Assembly: GCF_000420665.1 (NCBI RefSeq)
Contig: NZ_ATVJ01000001.1
Coordinates: 1,426,001-1,490,000 of the forward strand
Direction of reading: 5' to 3'
Length of the DNA: 64,000 bases
Origin: Ponticaulis koreensis DSM 19734
GTDB lineage: Bacteria; Pseudomonadota; Alphaproteobacteria; Caulobacterales; Hyphomonadaceae
Within the stretch, counting starts at the first letter, position 1, and every line of letters begins with the position of its first letter. This document shows positions 17,482-25,157 of this stretch, piece by piece. The translations under genes and the position numbers were made by a program. The notes below the pieces were generated by a model that saw only the letters and a list, made by a program, of their open reading frames with translations, was not told where the DNA came from and did no database searches.

Positions 17482-18174
17482 CTAGAATTTCCAGCGCGCG
17501 CCGGATGAGCGATCTGGCGCGAGGCGCGTTGTCGGCACGGCATAGACGCGGTCGGTTCCCATCATGAAGACCTGAAGCCCGCGCGGGAAGAGCGGTTGGT
17601 ACGGCGTTTCAAGCACATTCAGCCCGCCGGTAAAGGCACCCATGCTTGGCAGGATGAGGCTGTTACCATCCGTCACGAAACAACGGCGTCGGACCATTTT
17701 GTTTCCGCGCCCGATAAGGCGTGCGCACGGGTGAAGGTGTCCTGAAATCTCGCCCGTTTCACCTGTTGGTTCGTGACGGAATGTCAGGCGACCGAGTTTG
17801 AGTTCTTTGCAGGCTGTGCCGCCAAGACCTTCAGGAGGGTCTGGATCGTGGTTTCCTTCCACCCATACCCAGTCGAGCGATTCGGTGAGCGCGCAAATAG
17901 CGCTCCAATCGTCTTCGGCAAGGCGTTCATGGGCGCGTGGATCGTGAAAGCTGTCACCCAGCGAGATGACACGTTCCGGGTTCAGCTCTGCAATCAGGCG
18001 GGTGATCAGGCCGAGCGTTGTGCGGGTGTCATAAGGCGGTAAGTGCTGGCCTGCGCGGGCATAGCTGGAGCCCTTTTCAAAGTGCAGGTCGGAAACGATC
18101 AGCGTTTTCTGTGCGGGCCAGTAAAGCGCACCCTCTTTGAGCGGGCGAAGATCGTGTCCGCAAAGCCTGATCAT
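17482..18174 (-). CDS. pdeM: Ligase-associated DNA damage response endonuclease PdeM
   Basis: A calcineurin-like metallophosphoesterase of about 230 residues from ATG 18174 (MIRLCGHDLRPL, where family similarity begins). The frame extends to TTG 18234 without a good ribosome site. Metal-ligand motifs are all present: SDLHFEKG, GDSFHD, WVEGNHD and EISGHLHPC. The family (PdeM) is a Mn-dependent phosphodiesterase encoded with an Lhr-core helicase, and often an ATP-dependent ligase and exonuclease, in bacterial repair clusters. The helicase partner is nearby at 20992-23490 on the same strand but separated by other genes. It is 42 bases after the enoyl-CoA hydratase. Confidence 0.88.
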   Translation of the reverse strand: MIRLCGHDLRPLKEGALYWPAQKTLIVSDLHFEKGSSYARAGQHLPPYDTRTTLGLITRLIAELNPERVISLGDSFHDPRAHERLAEDDWSAICALTESLDWVWVEGNHDPDPPEGLGGTACKELKLGRLTFRHEPTGETGEISGHLHPCARLIGRGNKMVRRRCFVTDGNSLILPSMGAFTGGLNVLETPYQPLFPRGLQVFMMGTDRVYAVPTTRLAPDRSSGARWKF

Positions 18175-18276
18175 ATGACCAGCTGGCTCGTCTGAGAGTT
18201 TAAGTCCGGGGCGCATATCCAAGGGATTGCGCAAGTCGCGGGGAGGGTCAATCTCCCCGCTGCGAATGGCTGCGGC

Positions 18277-19068
18277 TTAGTGGCCCTTGAAGTTCGGTGC
18301 ACGCTTTTCAACGAAGGCACGTGCGCCTTCCTTATGGTCTTCAGACTCGCCCGTGTAGATCTGCGTGAAGGCTTCGCGCTCCAGCATGGTCTGATAGTTC
18401 TCTGTAGAGGACAGGCGTACATTCTCTTTCATGTAGCGATAAGCGAGCTGCGCGCCAGAGGAGATTCGTGTGGCGAGTTCTGTGACCGCTTCGTCAAAGC
18501 CGTCCGCATCAGCAACTTTATTGACGAGACCAAGACGCAGAGCCTCGTCGACTGTCACCATTTCAGAGAGGAAGAGAAGCTCTTTCGCTTTGGCTTCGCC
18601 GAGTGTTCGAACCAGCGGCCATGTAATGCCGAAATCGCCTGCAAAGCCGACCTTTGCGAACGCGGTTGTGAAGCGCGCGCGGCTGGAGGCAATGCGTAGG
18701 TCACACGATAGCGCGATAGAGAAGCCAGCGCCCGCGGCAACGCCGTTCACAGCCGCAATTGTCACCTTAGGCATGGAGTTCAAAAGGCCGGACATGCGAT
18801 GAATGCCAAGCTGGCGGTTCACTTTTTGCTCGGTTGTCTGCTCTGCGCCGCGGCCAGCATTCATGGCTTTCACGTCGCCGCCTGCGCAGAATGCACGGTC
18901 GCCAGTGCCCGTTACAACAACGCAGCGCACATCATCATCCTGCGCCCATTTCTCGAGAAGCGGGATGCCGACCTCAAAAGTTTCCTGAGACAGCGCATTC
19001 ATCGCTTCAGGACGATTGAATGTAAGCGTGGCGATACCGTTTTCGACTTTGTGCAGCAGATCTGACAT
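18277..19068 (-). CDS. Enoyl-CoA hydratase/isomerase family protein
   Basis: A 263-residue crotonase-fold protein. The first oxyanion segment is AFCAGGDVKAMN and the second GVAAGAGFSIALSCDLRIA, followed by FTTAFAKVGFAGDFGITWPLVRTLG. The usual first catalytic glutamate position reads Ala-Gly-Phe rather than Gly-Leu-Glu. An acidic residue at the second site is replaced by the AGDFG segment, resembling isomerase/hydrolase members rather than a standard hydratase. The exact reaction is therefore uncertain. ATG 19068 has GGGAGA upstream. It sits in the minus-strand run leading into pdeM. Confidence 0.85.
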   Translation of the reverse strand: MSDLLHKVENGIATLTFNRPEAMNALSQETFEVGIPLLEKWAQDDDVRCVVVTGTGDRAFCAGGDVKAMNAGRGAEQTTEQKVNRQLGIHRMSGLLNSMPKVTIAAVNGVAAGAGFSIALSCDLRIASSRARFTTAFAKVGFAGDFGITWPLVRTLGEAKAKELLFLSEMVTVDEALRLGLVNKVADADGFDEAVTELATRISSGAQLAYRYMKENVRLSSTENYQTMLEREAFTQIYTGESEDHKEGARAFVEKRAPNFKGH

Positions 19069-19153
19069 GTGCGTTTCTCCCTTTATTGCGAAGACTGATT
19101 GCGCGGATTGGTGTGCAGGTCAATTTACTGTTGGGGGAGCGTATCGATTTATG

Positions 19154-19196
19154 TGTTGTCCCACAATTTTCAAAATCCCAAAATTGTGGGACAACA
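19154..19196. repeat. Perfect 17-bp inverted repeat before nucleotidyltransferase
   Basis: Arms TGTTGTCCCACAATTTT (19154-19170) and AAAATTGTGGGACAACA (19180-19196) are exact reverse complements with a 9-base spacer. The right arm ends 4 bases before the ATG at 19201 and contains GGGA, the only good ribosome site. In mRNA the stem would hide it; as DNA it is a typical dimeric-regulator operator. Confidence 0.9.
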
Positions 19197-19200
19197 GCGT

Positions 19201-20175
19201 ATGTTTCGCGCTTTTAATGATGAGCAGGCCCGCACAATTGTAAATCTCGAGCAACGCTACGAGGTCTGGATGGAGGCATGTCAGCAACTTGCCGCCATGC
19301 CCTACGACCTTCGAATTAAGAGCTCAAAGGATCGCAAGTATCTATACGAAATAACTGGTCGAGACGGAAACGGTATCAGCCTCGGGGCGCTCGATGACGA
19401 GAAGCTCGAACAATTTGAAGATTACAGAAATCGGAAAGCCGAGCTGAAGAGCCGGATTGAAACGAGCGTTTCAAGTGTGGATGAAAGCTGCGCCATGTAT
19501 CGCGCACTCAGACTTCCACTTTTGGCCAGCCAGGCTGGAGATATCCTCCGAAGAGCTGATGAGCGAGGCATGCTCGGTTCCGATTTGCTCGTCGTTGGTA
19601 CCAACGCCATTCCGGCGTACCAGTTAGAATCTAATGGATATCTCGTGGGCATTCCGGACGAGACGGAAGATTTTGACCTGGCATGGGCCGCGAGCGCGCA
19701 ACCGGAAGAAGGTGCAAAACCGGTCTGGTCTCTATTGAAGGCCGTAGACAGTACCTACACGATGAATACAGAGCGGCCGTTTCAGGCTCGGAACGCCAAA
19801 GCCTATGAAGTTGAGCTGCTGGTTGCGCCCTCGAAAGTCGATATGCTGGATCGTCTGGATGTGCCCAAGCCTGTTCCTCTGCCCGAACAGGAGTGGCTCC
19901 TGCTTGGCCGTCCTCTCAGTCGTGTGGTCGTCTGTCGGGATGGAAAGCCAGCGAGGCTTTACGTGCCTGATCCTCGATATTTCGCGCTTCATAAACTCTG
20001 GATGTCCCGTCAGTCGAAACGAAATCCAAATAAGCGAAACAAAGACAGGATTCAGGGAAATATCTTGCTGAACGCAGTTCGGGACGCCATGTCTCATTAC
20101 CCTCTCAACGAAGCGTTTGAAGCTAGCTTACCGAGCGAGCTTATGATGGATTTCGAGAACTGGCGTCGGGGCTGA
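19201..20175 (+). CDS. GSU2403-type nucleotidyltransferase-fold protein
   Basis: A 324-residue protein. The frame opens at 19099, but ATG 19201, directly after the inverted repeat with GGGA 9 bases upstream, is the likely start (MFRAFNDEQARTIV). The N-terminal helical part has RKYLYEITGRDG. The centre carries the nucleotidyltransferase-like segment LLVVGTNAIPAYQ then TEDFDLAWA, an acidic pair in the position of catalytic aspartates (DFD). The C-terminal KPARLYVPDPRYFALHKLWMSRQ matches the GSU2403/NTP_transf_8-like family, whose substrate is unknown. It is opposite in strand to its neighbours and splits the lhr-pdeM locus, which suggests transfer. Confidence 0.75.
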   Translation: MFRAFNDEQARTIVNLEQRYEVWMEACQQLAAMPYDLRIKSSKDRKYLYEITGRDGNGISLGALDDEKLEQFEDYRNRKAELKSRIETSVSSVDESCAMYRALRLPLLASQAGDILRRADERGMLGSDLLVVGTNAIPAYQLESNGYLVGIPDETEDFDLAWAASAQPEEGAKPVWSLLKAVDSTYTMNTERPFQARNAKAYEVELLVAPSKVDMLDRLDVPKPVPLPEQEWLLLGRPLSRVVVCRDGKPARLYVPDPRYFALHKLWMSRQSKRNPNKRNKDRIQGNILLNAVRDAMSHYPLNEAFEASLPSELMMDFENWRRG

Positions 20176-20382
20176 AAGTTCGGTCACTGGGGTATCGGGT
20201 GCAGAATTTGCGCTTTGCTCGCAGATGATTTGGTTTCTGACTTTTTACGTTTAAGATCGAACATCTGAATTGCGAACACCGAACGCAGCCGAAATCGATT
20301 CGGCGCGCGTCTGTTATGTGAACTGGTCGCCACAGCGAATAATTTTGCTGAATGTTGATGATGAGGCCGCTCGCATAGGTGA
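20176..20382. other. Gene-free, disturbed stretch in the nucleotidyltransferase island
   Basis: AT-richer than the flanks. No supported frame, ribosome site or terminator is visible. A near-palindrome around GCCGAAATCGATTCGGC lies at about 20289-20305. Confidence 0.4.
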
Positions 20383-20988
20383 ATGTTGAATGGAATTGTT
20401 TCGACACTGGAGGACGTTGAAGTGGCGCAAGCGGCGGCAACAAGACATATTGAGGAGTGTCGAGAGGCAATGCCCGATGATCAGCAGTAAAATTGCATTC
20501 TGATCGGTCACGCTGATCGAGAACCATTGTACGCTATCAGTGCAAGGTTCGTTGGTAGCATTGAGCCATATTCGGCCATTTGTGAGGAACAACGGCCGTT
20601 TGAAGCATCGAGCAATGGTCAAACCTATCCTGCCGTCTCATGTAGCTTTAATGGATTACGTTCCGAGTTACCAATGAGCGCTGATTTCGCCGACCAATTC
20701 GGCGAAAATTGGGATGATGGTCGTTTTACCGACGTGTGAGATACCGTTTCTTATCAGAACGATGCTTGGGGGCTCGGCTGGCCTCAGTCAGATGCGGGTT
20801 CCGTTACATACTCGGTAACGTGGCAGTGGCCCGGTTTAGGTCGTGTGAATACCTTAGATTCTGGGTTGAGAGAGTGTTCTGAGGTTGACAGCGGTCCCTG
20901 TATTAGCGACCCGGGATTACCGTTTTCCGAAATGCTCGAAGCGATAGCGATTGCCGAACATGAGTTCGAGCAAAGAAACAGAGAATAA
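20383..20988 (+). pseudogene. Decayed gene of unknown function (two in-frame stops)
   Basis: One reading frame runs from ATG 20383 to TAA 20986-20988 if two internal stops are ignored: TAA at 20488-20490 and TGA at 20737-20739. Sense sequence continues on both sides with protein-like composition. Before the TGA it reads MSADFADQFGENWDDGRF; after it, DTVSYQNDAWGLGWPQSD and later FSEMLEAIAIAEHEFEQRN. The product resembles nothing I recognise. It ends 3 bases before the helicase stop on the other strand. Either this is a remnant of cargo that came with the nucleotidyltransferase, or the first 35 codons are a separate small gene. Confidence 0.5.
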
Positions 20989-20991
20989 CAG

Positions 20992-23490
20992 CTACCCGCC
21001 CGGCACGTCATCGCCGAAGGCTTCCATGAGTAGGTCCTCTTCGGCCTCAGCGAGAATGGCTTCAGAGGCTGAAACGCCTGCCACAGGTTCACGGCCAACT
21101 TCCAGCATGACCGGAACGGCGAAGGGCGAAATGCGCTCAAGGTCTGCATGCACGATGTGGCCCTTCACGCGCTCAAGCAGCTGACCAAGACGGCGGATAT
21201 CCAGCTGACCTTCACCGGCTTCCTCGCGGGCTGCCTGCAGAAGGATATGGTCCGGCTCATGGCTGCGCAGCACGTCATAGATGAGATCGGTTGAGAAGGT
21301 GACCTGACGGCCTGTCTTCTCTGTGCCCGGCTGGCGGCGCAGGATCAGGCCTGCAATCTGCGCGCATTGTTTGAAGGTGCGTTTCATCATGAAGCTCTCA
21401 TCCAGCCATTCTTCAAGATCATCGCCCAGCATGTCCTGATGGAAGAGCTTGCCCATATCTAGCCCGCCCATCGGCTCCAGCCCCCAGATCGCCATGGCGT
21501 ATTCGGAGCCGACAAAGCCGAGCGGACGATAGCCCCAGCGCTCCAGTCTGCGGGTGAGCAGCATGCCAAGTGTCTGGTGCGCGAGCCGCCCATCAAACGG
21601 ATAGCAGACAAGGTAATGCCGCCCGGCGCGGGGGAAGGTTTCAACCAGCATTTTATCTGCAGGCGGGATGAACGAGCGTAGCTTCTGAATGCGTATCCAT
21701 TCGGCGACCTGTTCTGGCAGATGTGCCCAGCCGGCTTCATTGTGCAGGAGCTTCCTGACGCGGTCTGCCAGAAAGGTGGAGAGCGGAAATTTGCCGCCCG
21801 CATAATAGGGGATAGCAGGTTCCGGATCATTCGAACGTGTGGTGATGACGTTTGTCTCTGCAATGCCTTCAAAGGCCAGCACTTCTCCGCCGAACAGGAA
21901 GGTGTCGCCCGGCGTGAGGCTTTCGATAAAGCCTTCTTCGATTTCGCCCAGAACCTTGCCGCCATAGGCAGGTGAGGTGATGCGGCCCTGACCATCGCGC
22001 TTGATACGCGAGAAGACTTTGACCTTCAGCATAGCCGCTTCGATAATCGTGCCGACATTCAGGCGATGGCCCTGCGCATCTCGCGGTGTGCGGGCGTGCC
22101 AGAGGCCGTCCTTACGCTTCACGATGCGTTTGAACCGGTCATAGCTTCGCAGCGCATAGCCGCCCGTCGCGACGAGATCGACGACGCGCTCGAATGTGTC
22201 CCAGTCGATATGGGCATAGGGCGCAACGGACGTAATTTCTTCAAACAGACGGGCCATATCGAAGCCCTCGCCACAGGCGCGGCCCATCACATGCTGGGCG
22301 AGCACATCCAGCCCGCCTTTGACGCGGTCAGAGCCGTCCAGCGCGCGGTCATCCACGGCTTCTTTCGCGGCGCGGCATTCGAGAACCTCAAAACGGTTGG
22401 TCGGTACAAGGAGGGCGCGGGAGGGCTCATCCAGACGGTGGTTGGCCCGGCCAATGCGCTGGATGAGGCGGGAGGAGCCTTTTGGCGCCCCCATCTGGAT
22501 CACAAGGTCTACATCGCCCCAGTCAATGCCGAGGTCGAGCGTAGAGGTGCAGACTACCGCGCGAAGTATGCCCTTCGCCATGGCCGCTTCTACCTTGCGG
22601 CGCTGTTCTACATCCAGCGAGCCATGATGAAGCGCGATGGGCAGGCTGTCATCATTGGCCTGCCACAGCTCCTGAAACAACAGCTCTGCCTGAGAACGCG
22701 TATTGACGAAAACCAGCGCAAGGCGGGCCTTTTTGATTTCCTTGTACACTTCGCCAATCGCGAACCGCCCCGAATGGCCGGACCAGGGAATGCGCTCTTT
22801 CGAAATGAGAAGATCGATATTCGCGTCTGCACCGCCCGCCGCCGTAATTGTTGTTGCGCCGCCCAGCCAGTGAGTGAGTTTATCCGGATCAGCTACAGTT
22901 GCAGACAGGCCGGTAAGGCGCAGGTTCGGTGCCCAGCTTTTCAACGTGGCAAGGCCAAGCGCCAGAAGGTCTCCGCGCTTGGTGGGCGCTATGGCGTGGA
23001 TCTCGTCAATGATTACGCATTTCAGGTCTTCGAAAAATTCGCTCGCCCTGTCAGAGGCAATGAACAGCGCGAGCTGTTCCGGCGTGGTCAGCAGGATGTC
23101 AGGCGGATTGGCGCGCTGTCGCTGGCGGCGCGATTGCGGCGTGTCACCGGTGCGCGTCTCAATGCGGATATCGAGCCCCATCTCCTCAACCGGTGTGTTG
23201 AGATTTCGGTGAACATCGACGGCGAGCGCCTTCAGCGGCGAAATATAGAGTGTGTGCAGGCGAGGGCGCGTATTGTTCGACTGACGCTTTTGCTTCGCCA
23301 GATCAATCAGGCTTGGCAGGAAACCGGCCAGCGTTTTGCCTGCACCTGTTGGTGCAATCAGAAGCGCGCTTTCATCGCGGGTCGCAGCATCGGCGAGCGC
23401 CAGCTGATGGGCGCGCGGCTGCCAGCCCCGTGAGGCGAACCAGTCTTCAAACAGGTCAGGAAGTGAAATGCGGGGTGCGCCGTCAGCCAT
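20992..23490 (-). CDS. Ligase-associated DEXH-box DNA helicase (Lhr-core type)
   Basis: An 832-residue SF2 helicase. Motif I is APTGAGKTLAGFLPSL, motif II IIDEIHAI, motif III TGLSATV, and the second RecA domain has VFVNTRSQAELLFQ, VVCTSTLDLGIDWGDVDLVIQ and RLIQRIGRANHR (motifs IV-VI). The C-terminus has the winged-helix/Lhr-core domain, including VLGEIEEGFIESLTPGDTFLFGG. These helicases translocate 3'-5' on single-stranded DNA and are encoded with PdeM, ligase and exonuclease in damage-response clusters. Here only PdeM is present, about 2.8 kb downstream on the same strand. Start: ATG 23490. Confidence 0.9.
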   Translation of the reverse strand: MADGAPRISLPDLFEDWFASRGWQPRAHQLALADAATRDESALLIAPTGAGKTLAGFLPSLIDLAKQKRQSNNTRPRLHTLYISPLKALAVDVHRNLNTPVEEMGLDIRIETRTGDTPQSRRQRQRANPPDILLTTPEQLALFIASDRASEFFEDLKCVIIDEIHAIAPTKRGDLLALGLATLKSWAPNLRLTGLSATVADPDKLTHWLGGATTITAAGGADANIDLLISKERIPWSGHSGRFAIGEVYKEIKKARLALVFVNTRSQAELLFQELWQANDDSLPIALHHGSLDVEQRRKVEAAMAKGILRAVVCTSTLDLGIDWGDVDLVIQMGAPKGSSRLIQRIGRANHRLDEPSRALLVPTNRFEVLECRAAKEAVDDRALDGSDRVKGGLDVLAQHVMGRACGEGFDMARLFEEITSVAPYAHIDWDTFERVVDLVATGGYALRSYDRFKRIVKRKDGLWHARTPRDAQGHRLNVGTIIEAAMLKVKVFSRIKRDGQGRITSPAYGGKVLGEIEEGFIESLTPGDTFLFGGEVLAFEGIAETNVITTRSNDPEPAIPYYAGGKFPLSTFLADRVRKLLHNEAGWAHLPEQVAEWIRIQKLRSFIPPADKMLVETFPRAGRHYLVCYPFDGRLAHQTLGMLLTRRLERWGYRPLGFVGSEYAMAIWGLEPMGGLDMGKLFHQDMLGDDLEEWLDESFMMKRTFKQCAQIAGLILRRQPGTEKTGRQVTFSTDLIYDVLRSHEPDHILLQAAREEAGEGQLDIRRLGQLLERVKGHIVHADLERISPFAVPVMLEVGREPVAGVSASEAILAEAEEDLLMEAFGDDVPGG

Positions 23491-23606
23491 GATTGGAACA
23501 TAGCGTGAAAACGCCGTGCGTCATCTGCGAACTACAACCTGACAAAATTCTCATTTGATTTCGGGCGGGGTTCGGGCTGATGTGAGTTCTAATACGGAGA
23601 CCAGTC

Positions 23607-24275
23607 ATGCGTTTTGCCCTTCCAGTTATCGCCCTCGCTTTCAGTGCCGCCGGACCGGCTTTAGCCGATGAAAGCTGGCCAGCGCTATTTCGTGATGCCG
23701 TCGGCCCGTATCAGGGTGAGGAAACGCTTCATAGCTTCGATATGTCTGTCACGCGCGGGTCGGGCGATGTGCTGTTTCGCTATAGCTATGATCCGGCCTC
23801 GTCGACGCCTGTGACGATTCACGAACAGACCGACCAGATTAGCGAAGCAGACCTTCTTGAAAGCGTTTCAGACGATGCTGGCGACATCTGGTGTGATGGC
23901 ATGGAAGACCGCGTGAAGGGTGACGTAGAGCTGGCCGCCGAAAGCGACACAACGGCCACCTTCACTTTCACGCCAACAACGCCGGAAGATGCCGAAGACT
24001 TCGAGCGCCAGATCGCAGAACGCTCCATCGGGACTGTGGTGGTCGATAAAGAAACGCGTCAGCTCGTCTCCTTCCAGTATCATCTGCCGGAATCCTTCAA
24101 GCCGATGATCATCGCCCGTGTGCACACATTCGATATGTTCGGCACATGCGAGGCGGGGCCATCCGGTCGCCCGTATCTTTCCGAACTCACTATGGCGTTT
24201 GATGTGTCGGCCATGGGCCAGCGCCAGAGCGAATCCAGCATTCAGCGTGTCGAGAATGTGGAAGTCGCGCGCTAG
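23607..24275 (+). CDS. Secreted protein of unknown function
   Basis: A 222-residue protein with an N-terminal signal peptide (MRFALPVIALAFSAAGPALA-D). The mature part is beta-rich and acidic, with two cysteines (DIWCDGME and FGTCEAG). It has strands such as FTFTPTTPEDAEDF and IGTVVVDKETRQLVSFQYHLP, recalling periplasmic lipid- or ligand-binding barrels of the LolA/DUF1849 type; I cannot assign a family. Ribosome site GGAGA precedes ATG 23607. The next gene, kdsB, starts 77 bases later, so they may be cotranscribed. Confidence 0.65.
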   Translation: MRFALPVIALAFSAAGPALADESWPALFRDAVGPYQGEETLHSFDMSVTRGSGDVLFRYSYDPASSTPVTIHEQTDQISEADLLESVSDDAGDIWCDGMEDRVKGDVELAAESDTTATFTFTPTTPEDAEDFERQIAERSIGTVVVDKETRQLVSFQYHLPESFKPMIIARVHTFDMFGTCEAGPSGRPYLSELTMAFDVSAMGQRQSESSIQRVENVEVAR

Positions 24276-24352
24276 AGAACACTCAGCGTTTGACATGGGC
24301 GCGAGGTGTGCGGCATCTGCTTGCAGCGAATCTCTCACCCTCTGAGGCCCCA

Positions 24353-25153
24353 ATGCGTACACTCATCGTAGTTCCTGCCCGCTATGGTTCCACCCGTTTT
24401 CCGGGTAAGCCGCTTATGGAAATTGCAGGTAAATCCATGGTGCTGCGCGTGGCGGAGACGGCGAAGGCTGCTGCGGATATTATCGGCGATGCAGGCTATG
24501 TGGTCGCGACAGATGACGAACGCATTGCGGCGCATTGCGAGGCAGAAGGCGTGCCGGTTGTCCTGACGCCTGAAGACGTTGCGACAGGCACAGACCGGGC
24601 GCTTGCGGCTGTCTCGGCACTGGGGCTTGAGCCTGAAGTTGTCATCAATCTGCAGGGCGATGCGCCGTTTACCCCGCCGCAAATGGTGGCCGATGTCGGC
24701 AAGGCTGTTCTAGAGACCGGCGATGATGCAGCAACGCCGGTTGTGCGCCTGACATGGGAGGCCCTGGACGAGCTGCGTGAGCATAAGAAGATCGCGCCAT
24801 TCTCCGGCACAACGTGCGTGCGCGGGCCGGATGAACGTGCGTTATGGTTCTCCAAGAACATCATTCCGGGCCTGCGCAAGGAAGAGAAAATGCGCGGCGA
24901 GGGGGAGTTCTCACCCGTGCTGCGCCATATCGGGCTTTATGCCTATTCTCTAAGCGCGCTGAAGGCGTTCGCTGAGATGCCGGAGTCTCACTATGAGGCG
25001 CTGGAAGGTCTTGAGCAGCTGCGCATGTTGGAAGCCGGCATGAAAATTCGGGTGGTGGAAGTGCCTGCGCCGGAAGTTTCTATTTCGGGTGTAGATACGC
25101 CAGAGGACCTCGCGCTGGCCGAACGTATCCTGAAAGAAAAAGGCCTCGTCTGA
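24353..25153 (+). CDS. kdsB: 3-deoxy-manno-octulosonate cytidylyltransferase
   Basis: 266 residues from ATG 24353 (GAGG upstream); the frame opens earlier at 24290 without family similarity. The N-terminal nucleotide-binding motif VVPARYGSTRFPGKPL, VVATDDERIAAHCEAEG, INLQGDAPFTPPQMV and SGVDTPEDLALAERIL are KdsB features. It activates Kdo as CMP-Kdo for lipopolysaccharide inner-core synthesis in the cytoplasm. It stops 4 bases before the convergent permease gene. Confidence 0.9.
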   Translation: MRTLIVVPARYGSTRFPGKPLMEIAGKSMVLRVAETAKAAADIIGDAGYVVATDDERIAAHCEAEGVPVVLTPEDVATGTDRALAAVSALGLEPEVVINLQGDAPFTPPQMVADVGKAVLETGDDAATPVVRLTWEALDELREHKKIAPFSGTTCVRGPDERALWFSKNIIPGLRKEEKMRGEGEFSPVLRHIGLYAYSLSALKAFAEMPESHYEALEGLEQLRMLEAGMKIRVVEVPAPEVSISGVDTPEDLALAERILKEKGLV

Positions 25154-25157
25154 GCGA

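Noticed and set aside
22066-23433. 455-codon open frame on the plus strand
   Set aside because: Antisense to the Lhr-type helicase, whose motifs are intact; low-complexity Arg/Ala-rich product and no ribosome site. It is a shadow of codon bias.
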